Part shown: piece by piece, positions 29,465 to 39,437 of the stretch | Position numbering within the stretch: the first letter of the stretch is position 1 | Layout of the letters: each line of letters opens with the position of its first letter | Source of the DNA: Acholeplasmataceae bacterium | GTDB taxonomy: Bacteria; Bacillota_I; Bacilli_A; Acholeplasmatales; Acholeplasmataceae | Assembly: GCA_007692425.1 (NCBI GenBank) | Contig: RECG01000016.1 | Span: forward strand, 1 to 64,000 | DNA: 64,000 nt | Reading direction: 5' to 3' | Translations under genes and position numbers: made by a program | The notes under the pieces: generated by a model | The model's input: only the letters and a program-made list of their open reading frames with translations | What the model was told of the DNA's origin: nothing | The model's database searches: none

Positions 29465-29518
29465 AGGGTTGCTCCTTATGGTTTCATGCTTTCATTATAC
29501 ATGTTCTTGTCTGATGAA

Positions 29519-29548
29519 AAAAGCCATGATCTTACGATTCATGGCCTT
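29519..29548 (-). terminator. Terminator downstream of sulfoglycolysis operon
   Basis: aagccatga...tcatggcctt hairpin; minus strand ends in T-run. Confidence 0.65.
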
Positions 29549-29552
29549 GCGT

Positions 29553-30440
29553 CTATTTGGTGACACCGAATGATTCCAAAAGCAATCCGACCTCGCGTGG
29601 TCGTTTGGCGACTTTCGCACCCGCTTTTGTCAAGGCTTTGATTTTGTCTTCGACCGAGCCCTTGCCAGCAGTGATGATGGCACCGGCATGGCCCATTTTT
29701 TGTCCTTTTGGTGCGGTCCTGCCACCCAGGAAGGCAACGAGCGGTTTGGTGAAAAGACCATCTTCAATCGCTTCCGCAACCTCTTCTTCCATGGTGCCTC
29801 CCAATTCACCGATGATGACGACCGCCTCGGTGCCTGGGTCGTTTTCATACATCGAGAGGCATTCGGCGAAACGGGTGCCGGGAACCGGATCACCACCGAC
29901 GCCGATCAAGGTCGATACACCGTATCCCCGTTCGACGATCATGGCAGTGACCTCGTTGGTCAACGATCCGCTTCGCGTCATGACACCGATGGTACCGGAA
30001 CGGTAGACGCGTTCGATCCAATGCGGAAAACTGCCCATCATGGCCTCTTTCGGTGTGATGACACCTGATGTGTTGCCGCCGATGACCATGGCGTGATGTT
30101 CCTTTGCAGCCTGACGGATGCGGACCATGTCATGCAGGGGGATGCCATCAGCGATCATGACGATTTTCTTGATGCCGGCATCAAGCGCCTCCATGACGGC
30201 ATCTCTCGTCATGCGGGGTGGGACAAAAAGCATCGAGGCATCAATGTCATGACTGGCGACCGCTCTTCGGACAGAATGATAAACCGGTCTGCCTTCGACC
30301 GTCTGTCCTTCTTTGCCCGGCGTCACGCCACAGACCACTTGCGTGCCGAGTTCAATCATATGTTTGGTCCAGAAGCTGCCTTCCGAACCGGTGATGCCTT
30401 GGACCAGCACACGTGTCTGTTGATCAATGAAAATGCTCAT
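29553..30440 (-). CDS. ADP-forming acyl-CoA ligase alpha subunit (SucD-like), probable sulfoacetate-CoA ligase subunit
   Basis: [66 protein letters not shown]; operon context. Confidence 0.85.
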   Translation of the reverse strand: MSIFIDQQTRVLVQGITGSEGSFWTKHMIELGTQVVCGVTPGKEGQTVEGRPVYHSVRRAVASHDIDASMLFVPPRMTRDAVMEALDAGIKKIVMIADGIPLHDMVRIRQAAKEHHAMVIGGNTSGVITPKEAMMGSFPHWIERVYRSGTIGVMTRSGSLTNEVTAMIVERGYGVSTLIGVGGDPVPGTRFAECLSMYENDPGTEAVVIIGELGGTMEEEVAEAIEDGLFTKPLVAFLGGRTAPKGQKMGHAGAIITAGKGSVEDKIKALTKAGAKVAKRPREVGLLLESFGVTK

Positions 30441-31561
30441 CGGTGTGCCTCCTTGGCCAGTTTGACTGCTTTTTTAACGGCTTCCTCAGTATCAAACAAA
30501 GGTTCGAGACCGGCTTCTTCAAGCATCTTGACCGCTGCCGCTTCATTCGTGCCGCGGATGCAGGTCACGATTGGCCGGTCTGGTTTCAGCTTGCCAATCG
30601 CTTCTACGATGCCTTCCGCCATGACATCTGCTCTCGCGATGGTGCCGAAGGTCACGATTAAAATGACCTTGGAAGGCACTTTGAGACAAATCTCCATGGC
30701 CTTGACGGCTTTTTTATAATTCGGTCCGCCGAATTCCAAGTAGTTGGCGACGGTGCCGCCTTCATCGTGAATCAGGTCATAGACCGTGGTAGTCAGACCG
30801 GCACCGGCACACATCAGACCGATGTCGCCATCAAACTCAATAAAGGGAATGCCGGCTTGCAGCGCTTCGAATTCGGCTTCGGTGCGTACATCTTCCTGGG
30901 TTTGTTCAAAACGGGTCTGGCGGAAAAGTGCGTTGTCATCAATGATCAATTTGCCGTCTCCGGCGATTAAAGCACCGGATGTGTCGACAAACAACGGATT
31001 GATTTCAACCAGTTCGCAATCAAAACCGGTAAATACCTGGTACAGGTTTTGCAGGAGTTGGCTGAAAGCGCGCGCCTGTTTGCCTTCAAAACCCATTTGA
31101 TAAGCGAGATGGTTGGCTTGAAATGACATCAAGCCTTCACGCATGTCAATGGCTTCTGTGATGATTTTATCAGGTTGTTCGACCGCCAACGTCTCGATGT
31201 CGATCCCACCTTCGGCACTGAGGATGAGCAGGGCTGTGGCGTTGACCGGTTCGATGGTGATGGATACATAGATTTCACGGTCGATGTCGATCGCTTTTTC
31301 AACCAAAAGCGAACCGATCTTTTCGGGGCGCTCAAACAGTTCACCCGCTTCATCAAAGGCTTTTTGGCTGTCTTTAGCGAATACGATCAAACCGGCTTTG
31401 CCACGTCCGCCTGCCAATACCTGGGATTTGAGCACACATGGAACACCGATTGTGTTGATGGCATCCTTGACATCGCCGCCACGGTTGACCAAGACGCTGT
31501 CCGGTACCATGATGCCATGTTCCTTGAAAATAGCTTTCGCTTGATATTCGTATAATTTCAT
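30437..31561 (-). CDS. ADP-forming acyl-CoA ligase beta subunit (SucC-like), probable sulfoacetate-CoA ligase subunit
   Basis: MKLYEYQAKAIFKEHGIMVPDSVLV, KSQVLAGGRGKAGLI, NYLEFGGPNYKKAVKAM. Confidence 0.85.
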   Translation of the reverse strand: MKLYEYQAKAIFKEHGIMVPDSVLVNRGGDVKDAINTIGVPCVLKSQVLAGGRGKAGLIVFAKDSQKAFDEAGELFERPEKIGSLLVEKAIDIDREIYVSITIEPVNATALLILSAEGGIDIETLAVEQPDKIITEAIDMREGLMSFQANHLAYQMGFEGKQARAFSQLLQNLYQVFTGFDCELVEINPLFVDTSGALIAGDGKLIIDDNALFRQTRFEQTQEDVRTEAEFEALQAGIPFIEFDGDIGLMCAGAGLTTTVYDLIHDEGGTVANYLEFGGPNYKKAVKAMEICLKVPSKVILIVTFGTIARADVMAEGIVEAIGKLKPDRPIVTCIRGTNEAAAVKMLEEAGLEPLFDTEEAVKKAVKLAKEAHR

Positions 31562-31564
31562 GGT

Positions 31565-32992
31565 TCACTCCTGTCCATAAGACTTGAGCAATTCACCAAA
31601 AATAGCTTGGTCGGTCGGTCGGACTGGATCAAGATATTCGGAAACCCAGGTCACATTGAGAAAATGTTTGTAATAAATGTTTTCGGTCGTGATGTTACCA
31701 CCCCAGCTGCCACAACCCAGAGACACGGTGGACGGCATACCATTGAAGAATGCCCCGCCATTACCGGCTGCCTGGGGTTGGTTGACCAAAATCCGGCTGG
31801 TGCGCATGTGAAGACCGAGTCTTTCCACATAGGATGGATTGAATGTATGAATGCCGCAGGAGTGTCCTGTGCCCACATGATCGGTCAGTCTCTCCAGGAT
31901 GCGATAACCTTGATCAAAACCCTGGTAGAGGTGAAAGGTCAATACCGGCGACAGTTTCTCTTGTGAGAACAGGTCGTTTTCGATTTCTTTGGAACCTTGG
32001 GCCAGAAGCACCCTTGTATCTGCGGGAACCTTGAGTCCGGCATCCGCGGCGATGACCGCTGCCGATTTGGCGATGATGGCGGGATTCAAGGCTTTCTTGC
32101 CATGTTTGTTGGTCACCCACATGTGTGCTTCAAGACGTGTTTGTTCGTCTTTCTCAAGGCGATAAGCGCCGTGTTTTGCCATCGCTGTAAACATCGCATC
32201 AGCCACGGACGCTTCAATGATGATGGCATTTTCACTTGAACATGACGTCGCATGGTCGAAAGCTTTGCTCATCATGATTTTTTCTGCCGCATCTTCAATA
32301 TCCGCATCTTCAGCGATGATCTGGACCGAGTTACCCGGTCCGACGCCATAGGCTGGCTTCCCGGAAGAGTAGGCGGCCTTGACCATCGCACTGCCTCCGG
32401 TGGCAAGAATGACATCCGCCTTTTGCATCAGCAAATTAGTCGATTCCACGGAAGGTTCTTCAATAACCTGAATCAAATCTTCGGGTGCACCGACCTTGCG
32501 TAATCCCTGACGCATGAATTCCACGGCCAGTCCGGAAGCTTTTTTGGATTTGGGGTGTGGGGCGAAAATGACGGCATTCCGTCCTTTTAGAATGGTAATT
32601 GCATTGCTGGCCGGTGTCGCGGTGGGGTTGGTAACAGGTGTCAAGGCAGCGACGACGCCGACCGGTTTGGCATATTTGCTGATCTTTTTGGTTTCATCCC
32701 GTTCAATCAAACCGACCGAGCGGGCATCTTTGATGTCGTTTAAAACACCGAGCACCTTGTTCTTGTGCTTGGTGATCTTGTCTTTGACATTCCCCATGCC
32801 TGTCTCTTCGACCGCGAGCGTGGCCAACGCCTTGATGTTGCTGTCGTTGTAGACTTCCCAACCGACTGCCACACAGACCTTGTCAATCTCCTCCTGGGTG
32901 TAATGGTTGATTTGCTTTTGGGCGATACGGGCCTTGTTGATTAAATTGTCAATGATGGTTTCAGATGATGACATGTTGATCCGTCCTTTCAA
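31565..32992 (-). CDS. CoA-acylating aldehyde dehydrogenase, probable sulfoacetaldehyde dehydrogenase (SqwD/SauS-type)
   Basis: GVVAALTPVTNPTATPASNAI, VILATGGSAMVKAAYSSGKPAYGVGPGNS, DHATSCSSENAIIIE catalytic Cys. Confidence 0.88.
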   Translation of the reverse strand: MKGRINMSSSETIIDNLINKARIAQKQINHYTQEEIDKVCVAVGWEVYNDSNIKALATLAVEETGMGNVKDKITKHKNKVLGVLNDIKDARSVGLIERDETKKISKYAKPVGVVAALTPVTNPTATPASNAITILKGRNAVIFAPHPKSKKASGLAVEFMRQGLRKVGAPEDLIQVIEEPSVESTNLLMQKADVILATGGSAMVKAAYSSGKPAYGVGPGNSVQIIAEDADIEDAAEKIMMSKAFDHATSCSSENAIIIEASVADAMFTAMAKHGAYRLEKDEQTRLEAHMWVTNKHGKKALNPAIIAKSAAVIAADAGLKVPADTRVLLAQGSKEIENDLFSQEKLSPVLTFHLYQGFDQGYRILERLTDHVGTGHSCGIHTFNPSYVERLGLHMRTSRILVNQPQAAGNGGAFFNGMPSTVSLGCGSWGGNITTENIYYKHFLNVTWVSEYLDPVRPTDQAIFGELLKSYGQE

Positions 32993-34233
32993 TCCACGAA
33001 CAGGCCGAGACCGCCTAATAAGCCGAAGATGGCTGTAAACAACACAGCGGCGAAGGCGACGATGAACAGGTCGCGGAACATTTTCTTTTTATCAAGATCT
33101 TCAGGTGTATTGGCCAGTGCCAAGGCACCCATGGTGGAAAAGGGACTCATGGTCGTCATGTGGGAGCCGACCGCGATGGTCACGGTCAGCAACGCCGGTG
33201 ACACCACGTGTCCAAGCGTTTCTGATAGTTGTACGGTTGTCGGAATGAGCGTCGGCATGACCACACCGACTGCCGATGAGAAAATCGACATGACACCGCT
33301 CAGCACCGCCATGACCGGCACGGCAGTCGTGCGGTTCATCAGACGTGCCAGGAAGGTTGTCAGCATGTTGACACCGCCAAGGGCGTCAACGACACTGACC
33401 AGGACAGCCATGCCGCAAATCAAAATGAGCGTGCTCCACGGGATGTTGAGGATGGCTTGGTTCTGGTCTGCGGCCCTGATCAACAATAGGAAAGCCGCAA
33501 TCACAAAGGCGGCAAATCCGACATTGACACCGCTGATGATGACCCAGAGGACGAGTACAAGAATGCTGATGAGTGTGTAAATCTGCATCTTGTCAAAACG
33601 TCCGGGTTTTGGAATCTGATAATGTTCCCCATTGCGTTTCAAACCACCGAGCACCAAATAAATGATGATGGAAAAAAGCGTGATGGTGACGACATTCGTC
33701 AAGTAGATTGAGAAACCCATCTCACCGACACCATGGAGCTTGGCCAGTTCCAAGGCGACAATCCCGTTCGGTGCCAAAGGTGAAAGACCACCGGCGATCG
33801 AACCGAGAATGATGAGGCTGCTGATCATGAGCATGGAGATACCTGTCTGGGATGCGATCAACAAGCCGATGGGCAACAATAACGCACTGGTGGAGATGTT
33901 GCCTGGCCCGATTGAAGCCAACACCAAGGACAAGACATAAAAAATGATGGGGATGAGCATGCGGTTGCCATGACTTTGATAAATCAACGTTCTTGACAAT
34001 TTGTCAAGCGTGCCATTCAATTTGGCAATGCTGAAAAGCAAGGTCACGCCGACCGTTGTGAAAAATAGACGGAGCGGCCAATAACCGATAATGGTATTGA
34101 CGGGAAGACCGCCGATATAATGTCCCAACACAAGGGCAAACACCAGACCGACGATGCCGACGTTGATGTTGGTCCAGAAACCGATAATAATGGCAAGCAC
34201 GATCGCCAACAGCGCGATGAGTTCAAGTGGCAT
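32989..34233 (-). CDS. Anion permease of the SLC13/MatC-like type, candidate sulfoacetate exporter
   Basis: Multi-TM; GIVGLVFALVLGHYIGGLPVNTIIGYWP, VGVVMPTLIPTTVQL, GSHMTTMSPFSTMGALALA; located between sqwD-like and sqwI-like genes. Confidence 0.75.
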   Translation of the reverse strand: MPLELIALLAIVLAIIIGFWTNINVGIVGLVFALVLGHYIGGLPVNTIIGYWPLRLFFTTVGVTLLFSIAKLNGTLDKLSRTLIYQSHGNRMLIPIIFYVLSLVLASIGPGNISTSALLLPIGLLIASQTGISMLMISSLIILGSIAGGLSPLAPNGIVALELAKLHGVGEMGFSIYLTNVVTITLFSIIIYLVLGGLKRNGEHYQIPKPGRFDKMQIYTLISILVLVLWVIISGVNVGFAAFVIAAFLLLIRAADQNQAILNIPWSTLILICGMAVLVSVVDALGGVNMLTTFLARLMNRTTAVPVMAVLSGVMSIFSSAVGVVMPTLIPTTVQLSETLGHVVSPALLTVTIAVGSHMTTMSPFSTMGALALANTPEDLDKKKMFRDLFIVAFAAVLFTAIFGLLGGLGLFVD

Positions 34234-34255
34234 GTTGTTTCTCCTTGGGTGAATG

Positions 34256-34738
34256 TCAGAGGTGGAAGTTCTTTTTCTCCATATCACGGACGATGGTCCG
34301 TGCCTTTTCGAGGTTCTTGGCGCGCCAATCCTCGAGATTTTGCGTGAAGGATGTGTTTAAGAAGACTTTGGCCATCTCGACACCCATGATCGGTGCGATG
34401 ACCCAGCCGCCCATACAAAGGACATTGGCATCATTGATGGCACGGCACTTTTCAGCAGCATAGACGGATTCACACGCGGCTGCATGTACGCCTTCATGTT
34501 TGTTGGCGACAATCGACATGCCCATGCCGGTTCCGCAAATCAAAATGCCCCGTTCATGAACTTTGTCCTGGATGAGACGGGCGCCTTTCATGGCGACTTC
34601 GAAAAACGGCAATGGTGCATCGGGATCGGTTGTCCCGATGTCATCGATCTGATAACCTTGTTCAATGGCCCAGTTTTTGACAGCGTCCTTCAAGGGAAGA
34701 CCGGACAAGTCCGAGCCGATAAAAATCTGTTTTTTCAT
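34256..34738 (-). CDS. RpiB/LacAB-family isomerase, probable sulfoerythrose isomerase (SqwI-like)
   Basis: FIGSDLSGLPLKDAVKNW, ICGTGMGMSIVANKHEGVHAA, RAINDANVLCMGG. Confidence 0.85.
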   Translation of the reverse strand: MKKQIFIGSDLSGLPLKDAVKNWAIEQGYQIDDIGTTDPDAPLPFFEVAMKGARLIQDKVHERGILICGTGMGMSIVANKHEGVHAAACESVYAAEKCRAINDANVLCMGGWVIAPIMGVEMAKVFLNTSFTQNLEDWRAKNLEKARTIVRDMEKKNFHL

Positions 34739-34746
34739 GGTTTTCC

Positions 34747-35703
34747 TCATTTCTGTTTGTTTTGTTTGGCAGCCAGGACAGCATGGACTGCCACGACGAT
34801 GTTTTTGGCCTTCAGGCCGAATTTTTCCATCAGGAAATCTTTCTTGCCCACTTCGCCGAAATGATCCTTGACGCCGACACGTTGCATCGGCACCGGATGA
34901 TGCTCGACCAGCACTTCGGCAACCGCACTGCCCAAACCATTGATGATGTTGTGGTTTTCAGCTGTGACGACCGCGCCGGTCTTGCGGGCGGCTTCGACGA
35001 TGGCTTCGACGTCAATCGGTTTGATGGTATGGATATTGATGACGGCAGCTTCAATGCCTTCATCTTTGAGCATGGCGACCGCATCCACGGCCTCTTTGAC
35101 CATGATGCCGGTTGCGAAGATGGTGACGTCTTTGCCTTCGATCACGGTTTTGGCCTTACCGAGTTCAAAGGTTGTTCCCTCTTCGAAGATCGGATCGAAC
35201 TCCTGTCTGAGCAGACGGGTGTAGACCGGGCCGACATGATTGATGATCTGTGGAAAGATATTGGCCAGCTGGACGCCGTCGACCGGTTCAAAAATGACCA
35301 TGGTCGGCAAGGTGCGCATCAGTCCGACGTCTTCCATAGACATGTGGGTGCCACCGTTGAGTTGGGCCATGATGCCAGGATCGGATCCTGTCATTTTGAC
35401 ATTGAGTCCGGCATAGGTCACAGACAAGGTGACCTGGTCGAACACCCGCCTGGTGGCGAATGGTGTGAATGTGTGGGTGAAGGGGAGCTTGCCCATGTTG
35501 CTCAAGCCTGCGGCCACGCCGATCATATTGGCTTCCGCCACACCGACATTGACGGTTCTTTCCGGATACTTTTCATAAAAGAGTGTTGTCTTGGCTGCCT
35601 TCATCAGGTCAGCTTCGACAATGACAAGTTCGGGATATTGTTCAGCATAGTGGATCAACAGGTCGACGTAGATGTCGCGCATTTGTCTATTTTTCAGTTC
35701 CAT
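34747..35703 (-). CDS. Transketolase C-terminal subunit, probable SqwH-like
   Basis: IVEADLMKAAKTTLFYEKYPERTVNVGVAEANMIGVAAGLSNMGKLPFTHTFTPFATRRVFDQV. Confidence 0.9.
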   Translation of the reverse strand: MELKNRQMRDIYVDLLIHYAEQYPELVIVEADLMKAAKTTLFYEKYPERTVNVGVAEANMIGVAAGLSNMGKLPFTHTFTPFATRRVFDQVTLSVTYAGLNVKMTGSDPGIMAQLNGGTHMSMEDVGLMRTLPTMVIFEPVDGVQLANIFPQIINHVGPVYTRLLRQEFDPIFEEGTTFELGKAKTVIEGKDVTIFATGIMVKEAVDAVAMLKDEGIEAAVINIHTIKPIDVEAIVEAARKTGAVVTAENHNIINGLGSAVAEVLVEHHPVPMQRVGVKDHFGEVGKKDFLMEKFGLKAKNIVVAVHAVLAAKQNKQK

Positions 35704-36517
35704 CTCGGTCCAACCTTTCTATGGCTTCCCTGGCCATCTCCATGGTGACGGGCATGTTGTGGGATGCCGGATCGCCTTCACAGAAGAAAGCCCCTTTGCC
35801 TTTGATGGTGTTCATGATGATCATCGAAGGCATCCCTTCGGTCTTCTTCGCAATCTCTATGGCATCAATCAAGGCCATGACATCATGTCCGTCAACCACT
35901 TGGACATGCCAGTTGAAGGCTTCCCACTTCTTGTCAAGCGGGCTGACATCATTGAAAGTTGAGATGTTGCCATCAATCTGCATCTTGTTGTAATCCGTGA
36001 ATGCAATCAGGTGGTCGAGCTTGCGGTTGCCGGCGAACATCGCGGCTTCCCAGATTTGCCCTTCCTGGCTTTCGCCGTCACTGATGATGGCATACACCTT
36101 GAATGGTGCCTTGTCCATCTGGGCGGCCAGCGCCATGCCGACCGCGACTGAAAAGCCTTGACCGAGTGAACCGGTGGTCATGTCAATGCCCGGTGTCTTG
36201 TTTTTGTCCGTATGACTGGGCAGATTGGTGTTGGGTTGATTCAAGGTATTCAAAAGATCAAGGTTGAAATAGCCCTTGAGGGCCAGGGCAGCGTAGACCG
36301 CCGGACCCGCATGTCCTTTGGATAGGACAAAACGGTCACGCATCGGCATGCCGGGGTTCTTGGGGTCAATCTTCATTTGATCGAAATAAAGCACAGCCAG
36401 AATATCCGCGATCGACAGACTGCCGCCGATATGACCGACACCGAGCGTACCGATGGCCTCCAGGGTCAGTTTGCGGATGGTGTTGGCTTGTTTTTCCAAA
36501 TAAGTTCGCTTATCCAT
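35687..36517 (-). CDS. Transketolase N-terminal subunit, probable SqwG-like
   Basis: GVGHIGGSLSIADILAVLYFDQM, LSKGHAGPAVYAALA, GSLGQGFSVAVGMALA, ISDGESQEGQIWEAAMFAGN. Confidence 0.9.
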   Translation of the reverse strand: MDKRTYLEKQANTIRKLTLEAIGTLGVGHIGGSLSIADILAVLYFDQMKIDPKNPGMPMRDRFVLSKGHAGPAVYAALALKGYFNLDLLNTLNQPNTNLPSHTDKNKTPGIDMTTGSLGQGFSVAVGMALAAQMDKAPFKVYAIISDGESQEGQIWEAAMFAGNRKLDHLIAFTDYNKMQIDGNISTFNDVSPLDKKWEAFNWHVQVVDGHDVMALIDAIEIAKKTEGMPSMIIMNTIKGKGAFFCEGDPASHNMPVTMEMAREAIERLDRDGTEK

Positions 36518-37868
36518 GTTGTTTGCACTCCTTCGGGGTGATGACCGGCAAACCGAGCATGCCGGCAAGATCAATCAAAGCCTCGCTCACATCATCATAG
36601 AGCACCACGAAATGGGGCTCCCATCCGTCTGTGACGAGCATGTTGATCAGTTTTTCGACCGGGGGACCGACCTTGGCGACCAGGCTGGTGCCGAGAAATT
36701 GTTGTGGTTTATCGAGAATTTCGGCTTTGGCAATGAAGAAACGGAACGTACCGTCCGGCAGACGGCCGACCCTGAACAGGGTGGCTTTCTTCCCTGGTTT
36801 GAGTCCGAATTCCATGGTGGGGCCGATTTGGCGGTTGGGATGGACACCGGTCACCGCGCCAAGATCAGCTCTGGCCAATGAGCAGGCGGCAGTACCGCAA
36901 TGCCAGAATGTAATCGTGTTTTCTGCTTTGTCGATGGAGACCGGGTCACCGAGATAAGTCGGTTTACCCGTCAGGAACTGTCCGATATACATCGACAAGG
37001 CGCCATAGGCATCGGCTTCGCAGGCGGCTGCGACCATCTGGTCGTTGAGCAATCCCAGCACACTGCAGACCGGTGTCCCGTAATCGGTGAAGAAATCCGG
37101 CCAGCACCGTGAAGCGATGGCTTTGATGCCATGTGTCTCCACATAGGTCTTATAAACATGATAGAGTTTGATGAAAGCATCGCGATTTTCCGTGGGAACG
37201 GTATCGAGTCCTTTCATCTTGGTGTGGGCTTCTTGGCTTGCTTTTTCAGCTATATTTAGATCGAGTTGACGGGCCTGTTGGGTCAATTCTCTCGATTCGA
37301 TGGTCAATAACTCCACACCAAAGGTGCGGGCCATTTCGGTGTCGATGGCCTGACCAAAGCCGAAGCCTTGGGGCGGATGACCGATGGAAGCCAGTTTGAG
37401 ATGACGCAAATCAGCCTTGGCCTGGACAGCTTTGACAAATGTCTCCAACGAACTGATGAGTTGAGGATCATCAGGTCCACCGACCAGGTGTTTGATATAT
37501 CCGCCATGACAGGCCTTGAATGCATGGCCGGCTGAAAAAGCGCCCGTCAGCGAATTCAGACGGAGCCTTCCCCCGTCGATGACCGGTTCGGGCAGCGTCC
37601 ACAAAAAGACCGGTGCCTTGCTATGACGGAACACAGCGGTGGCAAAAGCGGCATTGGCGAATGTCACATGTTGCAAAATGATGCCATCGGGATGTGCGGC
37701 TTTGACAAACGTCTCGACATCCTGAGTTGAAAACAGGATGCCTTTAGGATGAATGATATCCGGCACGATTGCCTTGACACATGCCAGGGATGCCTTGAAA
37801 GCGGCTTCGGCGGAAGGCATGTGAAAGGTCGGCACACCAATGGGTACGTATATGATATTGTTTTTCAT
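36510..37868 (-). CDS. L-fucose isomerase-like protein, probable sulfoquinovose isomerase (SqvD-like)
   Basis: IASRCWPDFFTDYGTPVCSVLGLLNDQMVAAACEADAYGALSMYI, FWHCGTAACSLA; next to split transketolase + RpiB-like genes. Confidence 0.85.
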   Translation of the reverse strand: MKNNIIYVPIGVPTFHMPSAEAAFKASLACVKAIVPDIIHPKGILFSTQDVETFVKAAHPDGIILQHVTFANAAFATAVFRHSKAPVFLWTLPEPVIDGGRLRLNSLTGAFSAGHAFKACHGGYIKHLVGGPDDPQLISSLETFVKAVQAKADLRHLKLASIGHPPQGFGFGQAIDTEMARTFGVELLTIESRELTQQARQLDLNIAEKASQEAHTKMKGLDTVPTENRDAFIKLYHVYKTYVETHGIKAIASRCWPDFFTDYGTPVCSVLGLLNDQMVAAACEADAYGALSMYIGQFLTGKPTYLGDPVSIDKAENTITFWHCGTAACSLARADLGAVTGVHPNRQIGPTMEFGLKPGKKATLFRVGRLPDGTFRFFIAKAEILDKPQQFLGTSLVAKVGPPVEKLINMLVTDGWEPHFVVLYDDVSEALIDLAGMLGLPVITPKECKQHG

Positions 37869-37897
37869 AAAATCTCCTTTCAGTTTGCTTTTTGATG

Positions 37898-37917
37898 GCG
37901 TTCTGTCATCAGAACGC
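37898..37917. other. 8-bp hairpin between SBP and isomerase genes (attenuator/processing candidate)
   Basis: gcgttctg-tcat-cagaacgc. Confidence 0.5.
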
Positions 37918-38051
37918 GATGAAAAAACAACCTGACGGCAATGATGAGGTGCCACCGGAACCGGCAGCACCTGTCATCAATGTTCAATGCCGTGATGGCG
38001 TTGATAAGTCAGACATCAACAAGGATGTCCGCTTGGTGTCAAAGTTGACAA

Positions 38052-39272
38052 TTACTCGTCTTCCATGGCAGCCAGGATGGTTGTTTCCAACGCTTCCAAA
38101 ATCGCAAGGGCTGTCATTTCACCTGCACTGGCACGGTTGGTCATCAGGTTGATCATCGGATAGATACCCGGAACCTGTGTCATGAGGAGCCAGTCTGATA
38201 CGAATGAAACCGGGGTGTGATTGATTTCATCCTGGAAGACATCGAGGGCATGTGCCAAGTCGCCAAAGTCGATTTCAGCACCGATACGGGCACTCAGGAA
38301 AGGCACATAATTGTTGTATTCATCATGGTTCTCGGCTTGAGCCAACCAGGTGATGAACGCCTTCGCTTCTTCTTCATTACCGGAATCCTTGAGCGCGCTC
38401 ATGGACTTGCCGCCGAGCACGGTGGCACGTTGTCCTTCAGGACCGGTCGGCATCGGCACGACAGTCCAGTCGAAGTCGAGGTCGGCAGTGTGATATCTGC
38501 CTGCAAACCAGTTGCCTGACATGTGGAAACCGTAACGGCCGCTTTCAAACAATTCAGCTGCGTTGGTCGTGAAGACTTCCTTGCTGATCATACCGTTGTC
38601 ATAGAAGTCGATCAACAGTTGCAGGGCGGCTTGCGCACCTGCGCTGGTCAGGTTGGTATCAGTGAACGCATCTTCCCAGATATGGACGCCATGTTGATAA
38701 ATCAAAGGCATGAAACGATGTCCCTGGAAGTCAAAGAGCCCTGGGTTGGTGACATCATCTTGGCCTCTGAGCTTGTCCATTTCGGTTTCAAATTCCGCCC
38801 ATGTCCAAATGTCTTCATCGCCCAATACCGGATAGTTGACACCATACGCATCGAGCAAATCGAGGTTGACATACAGACCGTTGGCGGTGACATCCATCGG
38901 CAGGCCGATCGGCTTGCCATCAGCATTGTAGAAAATGTTCGTGAAATTGGCTTCCGTGAACACACCGTCAAGTTCGACAAGATGGGTCTTGAAATTATTC
39001 ATGACCCCTTCGGTCGTACGGATCAATGCCGGTTGGTCGCCACCATCAATCATCTGGCCCAGGCGGGTTTCATACTCGTTCCAGCCGATGACCAAAAGTT
39101 CAATCTCGACACCTGTCTCGTCATAGTAACGGTCGAGCAGGGTCTGCATGACTTCACCTTCGATACCATCGCTGAACCACATCATTTCCAACATGACTTC
39201 TTCACGAGGTCCGCATGCCGAGATGACAAACATCGCCATCAACATCATGCTCAAAACAAATAGTTTCTTCAT
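38052..39272 (-). CDS. ABC transporter sugar-binding lipoprotein
   Basis: MKKLFVLSMMLMAMFVISACG lipobox; YETRLGQMI, TVVPMPTGPEGQRATVLGGKSMSAL. Confidence 0.92.
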   Translation of the reverse strand: MKKLFVLSMMLMAMFVISACGPREEVMLEMMWFSDGIEGEVMQTLLDRYYDETGVEIELLVIGWNEYETRLGQMIDGGDQPALIRTTEGVMNNFKTHLVELDGVFTEANFTNIFYNADGKPIGLPMDVTANGLYVNLDLLDAYGVNYPVLGDEDIWTWAEFETEMDKLRGQDDVTNPGLFDFQGHRFMPLIYQHGVHIWEDAFTDTNLTSAGAQAALQLLIDFYDNGMISKEVFTTNAAELFESGRYGFHMSGNWFAGRYHTADLDFDWTVVPMPTGPEGQRATVLGGKSMSALKDSGNEEEAKAFITWLAQAENHDEYNNYVPFLSARIGAEIDFGDLAHALDVFQDEINHTPVSFVSDWLLMTQVPGIYPMINLMTNRASAGEMTALAILEALETTILAAMEDE

Positions 39273-39437
39273 AAATCCTCCTTTATTTTTTCTCTCTGTA
39301 ATCAACCTATAACGGGTCCCACCCATTCAATAATCTATTGGTTGCGGCCATCAATGCCGCATCTGAAAATCTTGTCCCTCCTTTGATATAATTTTGCATT
39401 TGTGGGTCCCATGCAAAAACCAATAAAAGCAGTTTTG

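Noticed and set aside
34762-35748. 328-aa plus-strand ORF
   Set aside because: Fully antisense to the well-supported transketolase C-terminal subunit gene; no recognisable motif; many such mirror ORFs occur in this window
38523-39263. 246-aa plus-strand ORF
   Set aside because: Antisense to ABC substrate-binding protein gene
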